A stretch of DNA of 64,000 nt from Tanytarsus gracilentus (lineage: Eukaryota > Arthropoda > Insecta > Diptera > Chironomidae), in the NCBI GenBank assembly GCA_038502055.1, contig JAXRKN010000040.1, forward strand, positions 3,596,001-3,660,000. Reading direction: 5' to 3'. Positions within the stretch are counted from its first letter, which is position 1; each line of letters starts with the position of its first letter. This document shows positions 34,501 through 47,600 of the stretch, one piece after another. Below the pieces are notes generated by a model. The model worked only from the letters and a program-made list of their open reading frames with translations, was not told the origin of the DNA and did not search any database. Position numbers and translations under genes: made by a program.

Positions 34501-36221
34501 TGAATGAAAAAAATTAAATTTAGACTCATCTTTAAAAATTATTATTAGAAGCTTTCAACTCTCATGACACACTTACGGACATTGATTTTCATGACTCAAA
34601 TAATTGAAAAATCTGCACAAATTTTACCAATGGAAATTTGAAATGTACATCATTGTACTTTTTTAAATTTTTAAATAATGTTTTTGTCACAGCTTTTTGT
34701 TTCAAACATTTTTCATTATAACATTTTTTTAATATTTATAGTTCAGTTACTATCTGTATGCCCTGAAATCCCAAAAAAAATTAAAAATCTTGCTTTACAT
34801 TATCAAAAGTTTAGTAACTGATGAAAGTGAAAATAAATTAAATTTAAAGATTTCCGTTTTTTTCTTTTGTCGTTCGTCCTCGTCATTTTCTTTCATTTTC
34901 CAACTTTTTGCCATTTTTTTAATTTTCATATGTATCAAGTAAAAAGATTTAAAATTAATATTTACAGGGAAAAAAATTGTCCAATTGGTGTTAATCGTAT
35001 TTTTTTTAATATTCTTGTCGGAAAATCGAGAGCAGCAATTTCTTTAAATTTGAAATTATTTGACTGCAATTTAAATTTTTCGTGCTCTCAATTGACCAAT
35101 AAAAATGTGAAACAGGAATAAAGATTTAAATAGAGTGAGTTTCGCTTGGTTGAGTGTGTGTGTGTGTGGTGTGAAAAACATGATAACAGGTGCGGGTTGG
35201 AAGAAAAGGGAAGGTTAAAAAAATCAGTAAATAATTTTTCTCTTTTAATTTCTGTCAATCAACATTGGTAACGCGTATTTTCTCTGGCTATGGTCATCGA
35301 AATTATTGTTGCAATTATTTAACATAAGTGGTGAGAAAGACTCATTATTGCACTTTACGGAGTGTCTAGTATTTGTGTGTGTTTGTCTGAAATCTCAACT
35401 GTTTCACATCCTTAAGCACAAAAAAGATTGCTTTCAAAACTCAACATTTTTCTTCTTCTTTTCTTTCATAAAATGGTAACATCATTGGGTAATTCATCAT
35501 CATCATTTCAACATTTATTTTTGTGTGTGTGCTTGTTTAACTAATTTTAAATTAGTATGCTTTAGAGATCGCAAAATAAATATAAAAATGGAGACACTTT
35601 TCTTCTTCTCAATTTCTTGCATTTAACAACTTTTTTTTTGCGTCTATGACGAATAAATTTTTTTGCATCATCTTAATTAAATTTACAATACAGATAGACG
35701 ATAGTATGTGTGTGTGTTGTGTTGTATCAAACATTTTTTAGACATTAGGCATTGCATAAACATAAAACTCTTCTCTACCGAAATTGTAGCATCGTCAAGT
35801 GTAGAACCTTAGAGACTACATAATTAGTTTTTTTGATCATCTTTTCCATCCGAATTGTGTCCAGCCACGTTACGAGGTTAGGTGCACAATGTGCATGTCA
35901 TGCATATGCAATGCATCGCAAATATCTTTAAATAACATTTAGCCTAAAAAAGACAGAAAAAAGAGAGAGAGAAAAAATCAGAAGTTATTTAAATAGCTCA
36001 AGTCGAAAGCATATATAAAGCTATCTACCTTATAATGCTCATCACAGATTTGCAGCAAATCCATTTATTATATTATATCTTCGGTAGATTTGCAACATCA
36101 GTTTACATTTACTACTCATAAATAATTGTCTTATTTACTCACAGATCGGAAATGTTGTGTGTTGTTATCAAAGTACTTTTTTTACTGTCAGCAGCAATTT
36201 TTTGTGTGTGTTTGAATTAAA
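31582..36221. other. Region between cyc and ftz-f1, including the ftz-f1 3' UTR
   Basis: No gene supported. Both flanking genes end here (cyc on +, ftz-f1 on -). ftz-f1 mRNAs in flies have long 3' UTRs, so part of 32-36 kb may be transcribed from the minus strand. AATAAA-like strings are too common in this composition to pick the real site; the nearest minus-strand one is 36069-36064. Confidence 0.5.
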
Positions 36222-39200
36222 TTATTTTCGTTTAGCATGAAGCATTTCCATTAATAGCGTTTGAGAAGGTGCACTGCCAGCGCAGTGTTTGATGTAGAGA
36301 TGCTCTTCGCCACGTGAGGCTATGCCATGAATTTCAGGAATAATACTGAGCAATTTGCTAAATTTATCCTACAAAACGAGAATGAAAGGTTTTTGTGTTT
36401 TATTGTTCTATTGAATACATGTTACTATGTCAGGGATGCACGATAGAGTGTTCTGAATAAAATTATCGAAATTATTCTCCTTTCACAGAACAACAACGTT
36501 ATGTAAACTTTATTTTTTGCGCATTAGAAAAACTTTAATTATTTAACACCACGTGTTACTCATATTTTTATGAAAAATCCCCAACATAGCGGATGTCAAT
36601 GAAAACTTACTGTTACAGATGGATAACACGTAAGCGTATAATCCAGTAATGCTGCCTGCACATTTTCATAGCCCTCGATGACAATTTTTCGATTCTGAAT
36701 GCCTCTCACTTCAGCTGTAAATAGGAATTTAAAAAAATCAACTCTTTTAATTCTTTTTTTAGCAAAAAATTCTCACCTGGATTAAGGAGTAATAAGAATT
36801 TCATGCATATGTAATCGCCAACATCAAACTTCAGCTCTTGAAGCTTATTTTGCAATTCATTGAAATGATCGACTAAAGAAGGAACACCAAGCAATCCTAA
36901 GCTCAACAAATCAAATTTCTGACCATTGTGCAATGTCGTTTCATCGGCCAAATTGTTATGCAAACGCTGATGTAAATGATCAAGTACTAGCATGTCCGAC
37001 CATGAGTTTTGCAAAAGCTTCATTTGATCATCAACCTGAAGATAAGAATAAATACAAATTGCATTTTAGTATTCAAGTTGTGACTTATGTGATCATTATA
37101 TAGATTTTAAAATATAAAAAGGTGAAATTAATTAACCCAACATGTTTTAAAAATTGTTCGAAGAATGAGGCCATGGCGGTGGTGATATCAGATTAGTTTG
37201 CTTACCCCACCCAAGATTTTTATTGCTCAGCTTGAGCTTACAATAAAATTAATGTGACACAATTTGCAAATATTCCGAAAAGTCTCGTAGATCCTTGGAA
37301 TGCTTGCAGTATTACAATAGCAATAAATATTGTAGTTAATTATTCTTGTTGCCTCTTATTCTTCTTTTTTTCCGTCGCTCAGACACATTTCGCACCATAA
37401 AGTGAAAAGAAAAAGAATGAAAATTGGACTTTAATAAGGCTAAAGCCAGTGAGGGAATGAATGAATGAATGAAAAAGTGAAGCAGTTGAATTTGCAGTCA
37501 AGCTCAGTTGAACATGTAGGTCACTAGTAAAGCAATTACCACTGTTGCCGCCGCCATGCCATTGCCTTTACAATGCCTCACTTCTTATATATATTCGTAT
37601 ATATTCAAATTTGAAAGTGAAATTTGAGCAGCACAACGAAAACCCATGTACAAAAATTATTTTACCTTCAAGTCTTTGAAGAAGATCGTATTTCGAGCCC
37701 AATCGACTTGCGAGAATAGATTTTGATCCAAAACTTTACACATGAGCTCAAATAGATCCACTTCACACTGATTATAAGTTTGACTCTGAAGCAATGAGAA
37801 CAATGAAGATTGCCACTCTCGGTCATCGACTGATGCAACAAATGAACGAATCATTGGAGAGACTCTGTATGAGATTTAAAAAATGTTAAATAATCGCTAG
37901 AGTAAATGATAATTTTACTTACCTTAAAGTTTCAGACGTATTACCGGAATCGGCGGTGCTCGATGGGTTTGTTGCACTATCAAAACTGAAGGCTTTCGGA
38001 CTAAGTGAATGCGGTGATGATGCGGTGGTTGAATTTGCCATCCATAATTTTGAATCGACTATTGCATTCTGCATATTTACATTGGTGGTTGTTGATGTAT
38101 ACGTTGATGAGCCATTGTTGTTGGGCACGGTCGCTGAGGATGGGGCGTGATTGTGACTTGCGGTTATTTGTCCTAAGAGTGGACTTGGAGATGAATCGGG
38201 AGACGACGTAAGTGATGAGACCTATCGGAGGAGGGAAATTTTTGTCAATAGAGCTGGCGAGTTTTATGAAACTCAAAATGTACCTGTGGTATTTGAATTT
38301 CTTGCTTAATATGCATATTTGTGTAAGGTGGATAGCTTGTGGGTGATAATTGTGACTGAGCGCTTTCGGAAAGTCCTGGTGTACCGGCCGAACTTCCACC
38401 TATAGATCCACGCAAAGCTTGTAACGCTAATTGACGCTGCCTCAAAATTTGTAGCTTCCTTGCTCTATCACGCTTGTACATTGGCCCGAATTTATTTCTA
38501 CCTCCACGCATTCGATCAGCTCTCACGGCTTCAAACAAAAATTTATTTTTAATTATTTTTTTATGTCGAAAAAATAGCAACAAAAGGTCATTCTTGATCT
38601 CTCCAAAAAACCTCCAAAGAAATATGTTTTTTTTTTATTTTTCGGTAAAAGTCATCTCAACCGTGCGCATCTTGCATCACAATACGTGTGAAACAACAGC
38701 AACTAATTATCATTACTACTAATTTTAAAATTCAAGGCTCTAATCGCGCGTCGAGTATACAAGCCAATTTTCCTTGACACACATTTTCGACTAAAAAAAG
38801 GTATTGAGTTGTATAGTGAAAAAAAATATGATAGCAGAAATAGTGAAATCTGAAATGAATGAAAAAAGCAGCAGACATTGAGTAAGAATTAAAGACGATC
38901 ATCTTTCAAACATTATGCGCATGGTAATGATCTTCTAGTTGCTGTTAAAACAAGTTGCAGAAAATGATGCAATACAGCGAAACTTTCATTGCCACTCTTA
39001 CTTTCTTTGAAAGCATGCTTTTTTCAATACCAAAGCAACGAACAGCATGGGCAGAGAGAAAGAGAAAAATAGTTAATGTAGGTCAGGTTTAAGTTTTAAG
39101 TCAAGGCTTTCACTATTATTTCACTACTTTTTTTCTCTTCAATTCTTCCAATTACATCATTATAAAATAGTTTTTCACCGTCTTCGTGGCCTATACACAT

Positions 39201-42200
39201 AGAAAGAAAGTTGACTCGGTATGCTTTTTCGTATAGCTTTTATTTATTTACTACTTTTTCTTCACATTTCTTTCGCATCACTAACATTGACGTTAACAAT
39301 ATTTTTGCTATTTTGTAATAGTTTGATGCATAGAGGAATTTTATTTAGTGCGAGAAAATTGGAATAAAAATTCTTTATACTGCATTGCACGTTGCAATTT
39401 TTATTTGTGTGTTGGTAAAATCGATTTTCTCACTCTCGCATGTTCTACATGCATTAAAAACTAGATCAAGATTTTGTGGAAATATTAAATATTTCATACC
39501 CTCGCCTCTTCCTCAGCCTAGAATCTTCTGTATTAACCCAGTTTTCATTCTGATGAGGGTCATTTGATTTACAATCGAAAGTAAGTTTCATCGCTTTAGT
39601 TTTCGATATCGCACTTTATTTTACTTTGAATAACAAAATTAATTATCACCTCGGAAAGTTGAAAGTTTTCACACTCAATGGAAATGCTTTAAATAATTTG
39701 CAAATATCAACAAAAAAAGTTAAATAATAAAGTTCGTCAGACAATTTAAGATTGTAAACGAGAGTCATTGTATTTTTGAGGCTATCGACTTAAAAATTCA
39801 TCCTCAATAAAAGTTGCAACGTGCTGCAATTATTTTTATTTTATTTTTTAAACAAAAAGATTAATTATTGAATTAAAAGTATTAAAAGATTTAAAATTTT
39901 TGGAATGCGATAATTCGATAATTATCACTTGTGATATAAAAATGTAACATAACTTGCAAAATGTTCATATATGTATATGTACATTATTTATTCTTCACAT
40001 CATCGTCGTCTAATGCATGTGCAAGGCCATGAAAATTGCATTGAAGGAGAAAAGTAAGAAATAGAGAGAAAGAAAATGCGTCATCGGCGTGGTAATGCAA
40101 AAGTTGATTACGAAATGTCTAATGTTTGCACTTGAAAACATTTTCTTTTGCCGCTTTGAAGATCAAGTTAGGGAAAGTGCAATGTTAACCACTACCAACT
40201 GCAAGAGCAAGCAGTTTGCAATGAATTTCCTCGTGTCTGCAAATAAAATTAATGCTTCTCTCTCTTTCTTTCTTCTTTCTTTCCACGATCGCGCGCACAT
40301 TGCACTCAAATCAGAGAGCAATGGCGTGTCGGCTTTTTAATGCGCAAGTTATGCAATCACCTCCTTTGCAGACGAGTAAAAGTGGAAGAGAGACAATGTT
40401 CCACGCGGCGTGCGAGCAAGTCTTAAGACAGCAAAGAGGTGATCGACAGAAGAGGAAAAATAAGAAGAAAAAGAAGAAGGAGAAAGCCAGACGGTAATGA
40501 TTGTTAAGAAAGATCAGAAAAAAGCGATTCACGTGCTGTCTGAGAAGGATATATCGTGTAAGTTTTAAAAAAGTTACAATTTGTAATTTTATGGTCAAAA
40601 ATAAATTGACTCAATGCATTGAGAGCTTTCCGACCTTTACTTTGCGTTTACCGTCATTAAGTCAACCCAAAAATGACGACATTACAGCACATTGCGCTAC
40701 AATTATTTACAACAAAAAATTAATTTCCATTCAAATAAAGAAAGAGTGCGAGAAAAAAATGAGTGAATTGTTTCGATTACATTTTTTTCAGCGTCGCCGT
40801 CATTTGGTTGTGGCATGCTGTTGTAATACAGTTAAAAAAAATTATTTCGGTTGGAAATCTATACGTAAAAATAGAAACTACGGTGCAGCCGCAGTAAAAG
40901 TGTAAGTACGTACGCGCCACAACTACTACACGTACCAGTAATTAATGAATTATTTGGAAATGATCCTTGACACAAAAACATAATAATATACGTGGGCTAT
41001 AAAATTAATTTAAACGCAAACTCTGTGCAGCTCAACTAACGCCGAAATTTTTGGAGTATTTTTTATGATTGTCATTTTCATAATTTCGCCTTTACTCGAG
41101 GAATAATCAAGACAAGCTTTTTAAACCTTTTTTGTGTATTGCGATTTAATACATTTTCATTTTAAGAGAAGAAAAAAACTAAAAAAACTTTTTGAGATAC
41201 ATACACACAACCTCAAGCGTCATGTATGTCATAAATTGCAAAATGAAATTGAAAACTAGGTCAACAGATTTACGAAGCTTTAAAAATATTTTAAATGGAA
41301 TTAATTCACCTACAGCTTTAAATTATTTGCTGCTTTATTGAATTTATATCTCTCTTTTACGTTGCCTGATGGAATTGTTTCGATATTGATCTATGGATGA
41401 ATTTTTGATGATCTCGATAGTTTCACAATGACCATCATGGGGGAATTGTAGGAAAAAGGCACTTTTTTGTTTGACGTAAATTTTTTTTGAAACTTCCGAA
41501 AAGGTTTTCAAACCCCACAAAAAAATCTTGTGGCTACCTGGAAGGTCTTGATGAAAATCATGAAAAAATTGATCAAAGTTTGGGTGAAATTAAAATATCG
41601 TTCGACCAAAAAAAAAAATTTGTGAAATTTTTATTTCTGAGAAAATTCAATAATTAATACAACTACAAATTAAAATCATTAAAATAAATAGTTCTATTTA
41701 GATAAAAACGAGTTCATGTTAAAAAAAAAGTACGAAGAAGTACATAGAATGAAATCGAAACCGTGTTTAGTTTCATGGGCAGGCTAACAAATTACGAGAG
41801 CAGTCAAAACATTCTCACCAAGTAAGAAGAAGATTCAAGCAATAAGAAGAGCGCGGTGAGTTATTTTCACTAATTAGGGCACATGAAGAAATAAATAAAT
41901 GAATTTTGTGTAAAATCCTTTCGCAAAAAAACTATATAATTTTTTTTTTGAGTGAGTATGATATAATATTTTTCTTCTCTTCTTGTGTATAAACTCGCAC
42001 ACATTCATATTTAGACCCCGAGAGCTTGTGCTGTGTACGTACAGTCACGATGAAAAATGAAAAAAATGTTTGTAAAGTAGGTCAATCAAATGAGACAACC
42101 ATATACTTGCAGCGATGGCTTTAACTCCAACGGAAGGAAGAAGAGAGAAGGCTGCTGTCGCTTTTCTTCTTTAGCTTTCGTAATTGCAACATTTTTTACT

Positions 42201-44623
42201 CGATGTTGTTGTCTTGAGTATCGGAATATTTATTGAAAAACACAACAATTGCTTGAATATATATTGGATTTTGGTATGATGTAAAATTAAAAATTTAAGA
42301 AACTCGAAAATCTCATTCGAGCTTTTTTTCTTATGATTTTGGGTCTGTGTTGTCGTTTTTTGGACAGATATTGTTTCTCTCTTTGTAAATGTCTTCTTTT
42401 TAAAGGGTCTACATGTGAGCTTATGGAAGGCGAAATTTTCATCATCAGATAATCAAGCGAGAATATGTGTGAACGGATAAATGTGTGTGGGTGGCTTATA
42501 TTGAGAAAGGAAAAAGGATATGATGATGATACATACAAGCATAAGGGTGGTGAATGTAAATATCTTCCAAGTTTTACTTTTCGAGCAAACAAGAATTTTT
42601 TCTCATGAATAATTAACAATTGCGTAACAACATAATTATCACGTAATATTGTCAAGTTCTCATAATTACAGCCCACTTTCAAAAACAACCGAAAAAGAAA
42701 ACTTAAATCGATCCGCCAAATAAAAGCGAAAGAGAAATTCCGACAACATGAATTTTATTATCACATGCGTGTTACCACTACGCCCGACATTGCATACACA
42801 AGCGCTGTTCTTGACCTAAAGAACATTCGATGCTCATAGAACAAAACATTAGAAATACATAACGGGAAATAATTTTGGAAACGTGTTCCTTCGATAAAGG
42901 ATCAAAGTTTTTTTTTGAAATTATATTTTTCGCAAGAAGTTTACGTTTAGGTACAGAAATTTTGAATTTTATTGCCAAACTAAGCAGGTCAATAAACAAA
43001 TAGAAAATCTTTTTTAAGTGAAGAAAGCACAATAAGGAAAGAACTGTGTAATATTCATAAAAGACAACAATTAACTTTTATGTTTCTTAGGATGCACCAT
43101 AAAGTTTAATTGCAGTGCATTTATGTGCCTAATTCTAGAGAGTCATGCTGCTGATTTTCTAAAATCATGACACATCTTTAAGAGTAAAGAAATAATTCGT
43201 GAAGATTTCTACAAAAACTTATAAACGACCTACCCGAAAATGTTAATTGGATTCACTTGCAAAATACACACGTGATCATTTTTGTAAAATTTTGCAACTG
43301 GCCATACCATGACCCGCTCAATTTTTTTTCACTCTCGACATTTACGAACGTCGAAAAAAGTTATAAAAGCCCGTTAAAGCGTGCATGACATAATTCGAAA
43401 ATGTTTGAATCAATTTCCATACAACAATATCAGTTTTAAATTGCAATCAATAAATTTTTCTCATTTTATATCTCACGCCATGTCAACCACACCCCCAAAG
43501 TTACAATGAGAAATTGACCGGTGTTACTACACTCGTTATTTGCCTTTCAACCTTTTTCCTCCTTCTTTTAGTTTATATTTTTTTTTTGACACACAGCAGC
43601 AGTTGAAAGTTGAACTTTCCTTGCTACTAAAGGAGAGAGAAAAGTAAAAATGGCTGTGAGAACATAAAATGCCGATGATTAAGAAGAAGAAGGTATAGAT
43701 GAAGAAAATAAGGGTTGTCAATTGCAAATCAGTTTTGGTCATTTAGCTTAAAAGTTATAAAAACAAATAAACTTTTCTGAAATACCCGGAGAATGAAGGA
43801 GAGATCAAAAATATTTATGTACCCCAATTATAAACAAATAAACAAGAAAAAAAAGAGAGGACTCACCTTCAAGTTTCATTCCGACTTCTAAACACTTTTG
43901 AAACCGACAATAAGGACAACGTTTGCGCTGTGTCTTATCAATATGACAACTACGCTCAGCAACACATGTATAAACTTTCTTATTCTGTACGGTACGCTTG
44001 AAGAAGCCTTTGCATGACTCACAGGTGAGTAGCCCATAGTGATATCCCGACACTTTATCGCCACACACAGGACACGCTTCTTCGATTAAATCACGAAGAT
44101 CGGTTTGATCACATGATGCAATTCCATTGCCGACAGTGGGCAAGAGTGAGATGTAATTTTGTTGGTTATTAGCTGCTGAATTGTCGCCGTGATAACCTGT
44201 TGAGAACATGTATTGAGTATCAAAATTGTACATGTAATAATTGTTGGAAGATTGCTGATTTGCTGACGATTGTTGCTGATGATGCTGGCTAGAATTATTA
44301 TTTGAAGATGGGGGTGGTAATGGCGTTGAATTGTTGTTGTTGTTGTTGCTCGCATTGTTATTATTATTTATCGTGGTCGTATTATTATTGTTGGTTATAT
44401 GTTGTGCCAAATTCGTGGCACCACTCGGATTGTACGAATATTGGGGAGGCACTTGCATGCTTGAACTATTGTTACTGGCAGAATTATTATTTGATGAGCT
44501 GTTACTATTTAAATGTCCGACTATTGTCGACTGACCGCCATGACCAGTTGCTTCGTTAAGAAGTGCAAAAGGAGAGACGCTAAGCATTAATGCTGCCGAA
44601 TGTTGCTCCATGTCTAATAACAT
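36222..44623 (-). CDS. ftz-f1: FTZ-F1 orphan nuclear receptor (NR5A), beta isoform
   Basis: Seven minus-strand exons: 44623-43867, 38528-38284, 38221-37923, 37864-37666, 37035-36777, 36714-36611, 36368-36222; 669 residues. betaFTZ-F1 is the competence factor that lets tissues respond to the second ecdysone pulse at pupariation; it binds YCAAGGYCR as a monomer in the nucleus. The start MLLDMEQ and the segment YNFDTQYMFSTGY match the beta-specific N-terminus. The A/B region is rich in Asn/Ser runs. The zinc-finger domain is at about 184-252 (CPVCGDKVSGYHYG, P-box CESCKGFFKR), followed on the next exon by the FTZ-F1 box (RADRMRGGRNKFGPMYKRDR), a hinge with NMHIKQEIQIPQVSSLT, the ligand-binding domain from about 434 (SPMIRSFVASVDDREWQ), and the AF-2 helix LLMEMLHAKRK at the C-terminus. 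Every exon junction keeps frame. Confidence 0.96.
37036..37665 (-). other. ftz-f1: ftz-f1 intron within the ligand-binding domain (630 bp)
   Basis: Bounded by GTAAAA and a TATCTTCAG acceptor. No alternative exon seen. Confidence 0.6.
38529..43866 (-). other. ftz-f1: ftz-f1 intron of 5.3 kb between zinc-finger and FTZ-F1-box exons
   Basis: GT (GTGAGT) at 43866 and AG at 38530-38529. The split falls after MKLEG/A, at the boundary of the DNA-binding core and the FTZ-F1 box. Frames inside (for example 40089-40905, 42287-43032) lack family resemblance. Confidence 0.7.
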
Positions 44624-47600
44624 TTTCTTCTTATCTCTATGTGGGGACGGAGCGCAATTTGTTTTTTTTCTACTTCTTCTTCAACTTCTTTTTGTGCAAT
44701 TTAAATTTTTTATTTTGTATAAAAAAAATCGTCACTCTACGATGATGGCAGTAAGTATACGCGCATATATGCAATATTTGCAGTGATTCACTAATTTGTG
44801 GTGGTGATTTATTTTTTCAACTGTTCAACCAAGCAACCAATAAAATATTGAGTAAGGTTTTTATATATTTATTGAGCTTTTTTATGTTTCGCAACGTTTT
44901 TCCTCTCGAGATATTTAAACAACAGTTTGCACACGCGGGGTGTCAACAATAATATAAAAAACTATTTTTTATCCGTACGAATTTTTTTCACAATATTTTA
45001 CAAATTTTTTTCTTCTTCTTTGTATCCTTGTTAATGGTTCGTATTTAACCGCTTTCGTAATCTTTTTTATTCCGCTGCAATTTGTCACAATTTGATTTCC
45101 TTATTCTTTTCAGTGTGCACAAGAACATTTTTTCAATTGTCAAATTCCACGTTCTAATCCTAATTAATCAATTCTCTTTTATAATTGCACTTTTCAATCA
45201 ATCTTATAATTTTTTCTTGCAATTCTTTTTCCTTCATGTAAACTATCACACATGTTACGCACCGAAATAATTCATCCTTTTTTTCTTATAGATTTTTCTT
45301 TCTTCTATATATACATATGTATTTATTTAAGCACCAAGAAAATTTCCAACAATAACAAAAAAAAGGAAATTTTCCTTTTTCCTTCTCACACAAGATTTTA
45401 CTTTTTTTTTCTCTTCTTTTATTTTTCCTTTCCAATAAATTTTCCGGCAAAAAGTTTGGGTTATGAAAGTAAAGGCGAGACGACGTGAAAAAATTATTAA
45501 GACACACTCCGAGAGACCCGAAATGCAACCGCTTTCATGCAAGATATTTTACTGTATGCGAAAGTATGAAACTAAAACACAATATATTTTTCGAGAACGA
45601 CCGAAACATGCGGCATTCACGGACGAAATTCAAAACTTGAATGAAGTCGAAAAAATATTTTTTTCGAAAAAAAAAAATCCAATTCACTCGTGTAGAGTGA
45701 GAGAGAGAGTATACATACAATATTATTATGTATGTACCCCGAAATGAAAATAACAACTAGCGAAGCGAGTGGACTGAGCGAAAAAATGAATAATATTGGA
45801 AAATAATATGGTTGAGAGTGAGAGCATGCGAGAGAATTTATCGGACAAGAAAACTATTTAACTTTTAAACTTAATATTATTTTGCTGTAATCGGGCGTAG
45901 TAAAAAAATTGTATACACCGACAAGTGATGAGAGAAAAAGAGAAAATTCTCTCTTCAGAATGTATACAAAACTAACACATCGACAAATGCCGCTTGCGAC
46001 TGTGAGAGCGGCGAGAGAATGAGAGAAAAACACCCAATGACTTACTGAAAAATCATTACTACTAACCTATATTTCCATTTTCTCGTTGTCGCTGTGTGTC
46101 TCCACGCTCAATTTTTTTTATTTGGTTAGGTCGCAGCAAAATGCATGAGAGAGGAATAAAAAATATGCTCGATGATGTAAAGCATGTTAAATTTCGTAAA
46201 ATAAAGTATAGAAAAAATCTCCATGCATAAAGAACATTGAACAAACAATCGGAAAGCTTCGGATTATATAAAAAACTTCCATAAAGCATTTTTTTATGGG
46301 TGAGAAAAACTGAGAGAATGAGCGAGAGATAATATGTATTTAGGGATATGTGTATACATCGATCAAGAAGAAGAACAAGAATGTTTATATTGTGCAAGGG
46401 AAAAACTTTCGAAAGAAGACGATTAACAAAAATTGATGCCATTTTGTCATCGTGTCAATTAACAAATTTCATTTTCTATTACACTTGTGCCTATGCGTAC
46501 ACTAACGACGATAATTATCATCGCATTGTGATGTTGTAATAGAAAGAGAAATTCGGACAATTCCAGTCGTCCCAGACAAGCGAGTCTACCATTATTGCTG
46601 TACAGTAATGCATCACTTTCGATTTCGTTTCTTTATGTTTTTTTTTTCGGCTCAAAATGGCATTTATTTCGAGTATAAGCACTCGCTTGACGACCTCCTC
46701 TCAGGTACTGTTAGATGACATGTGCCTATCAAATTTTTTTAGAGATTTATTTCATTTAACATTAAATTTCTTACATATCCATTCTCTTATTTAATAATTG
46801 TTTGATCTTGTTCTGTCACTTATGTGTATTCATAGAAGCCATGATGACGATAAAAAGTCGTAGACGCTCGCTGTTGTGAGAGGTTCAGCAGAAAAAAATT
46901 GAGATGAAAAAACCTCGAAAGTGAAAATTAAATTTAGCAAAATGTTGACGACGACGCGAAAAAAAGAGCAATGAGATGAAGAAGAAGGAAAACACGCTGT
47001 GAATGATGCAAAATGGCAAAGAAACGCAGTTACAACATAGCAGCAGCAAAAATTAATGTCTTTTTCGGCATATACCTTACTATACATATGTACATAGTTT
47101 ATATTTGTTTTAAAAGCGTTTCGATAAAAGAAAAACTTCCAGTTGTTGTTGGGGAGACTTGTGCAAGAGAATATTTTTGGATATATGGCAGCATGGTGTA
47201 TACACTCGGCGATGTACACATGTACAAAAAAAAGCTGCCTGCTTGCTTGCTTGCTCATGATTGCGACCGCACTGCTTGTGTGTTTGTAGAGGAGAGAGAA
47301 AAAAATAAGTGAAAGTGTGGCTGCGACCTACTTTTCATATAATTTTTTATTTCTTTCAAGAGGCTTATGCTTCACACACCATCGCAAAGCTCAATTTTCG
47401 TAATACTCGACGACAACGACGAGAGTATATGAGAGAGCGGCTAATGTCAAGTTTGTCACTAGTGTGTGTAAAAAACCAACTTATGCATTGGTGTATGTCT
47501 ACCTCATAGCCATGTGTTTTCATAAAGACTCAATTAAAAATTTGTTAAAGCGCGATGCGAATTATTTTCATGATGCGTCTTTCAAGAGACGACATTTGAT

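Noticed and set aside
40501..40905. 134-codon frame inside the ftz-f1 intron
   Set aside because: No recognisable motif or splice partner; composition like surrounding intron.
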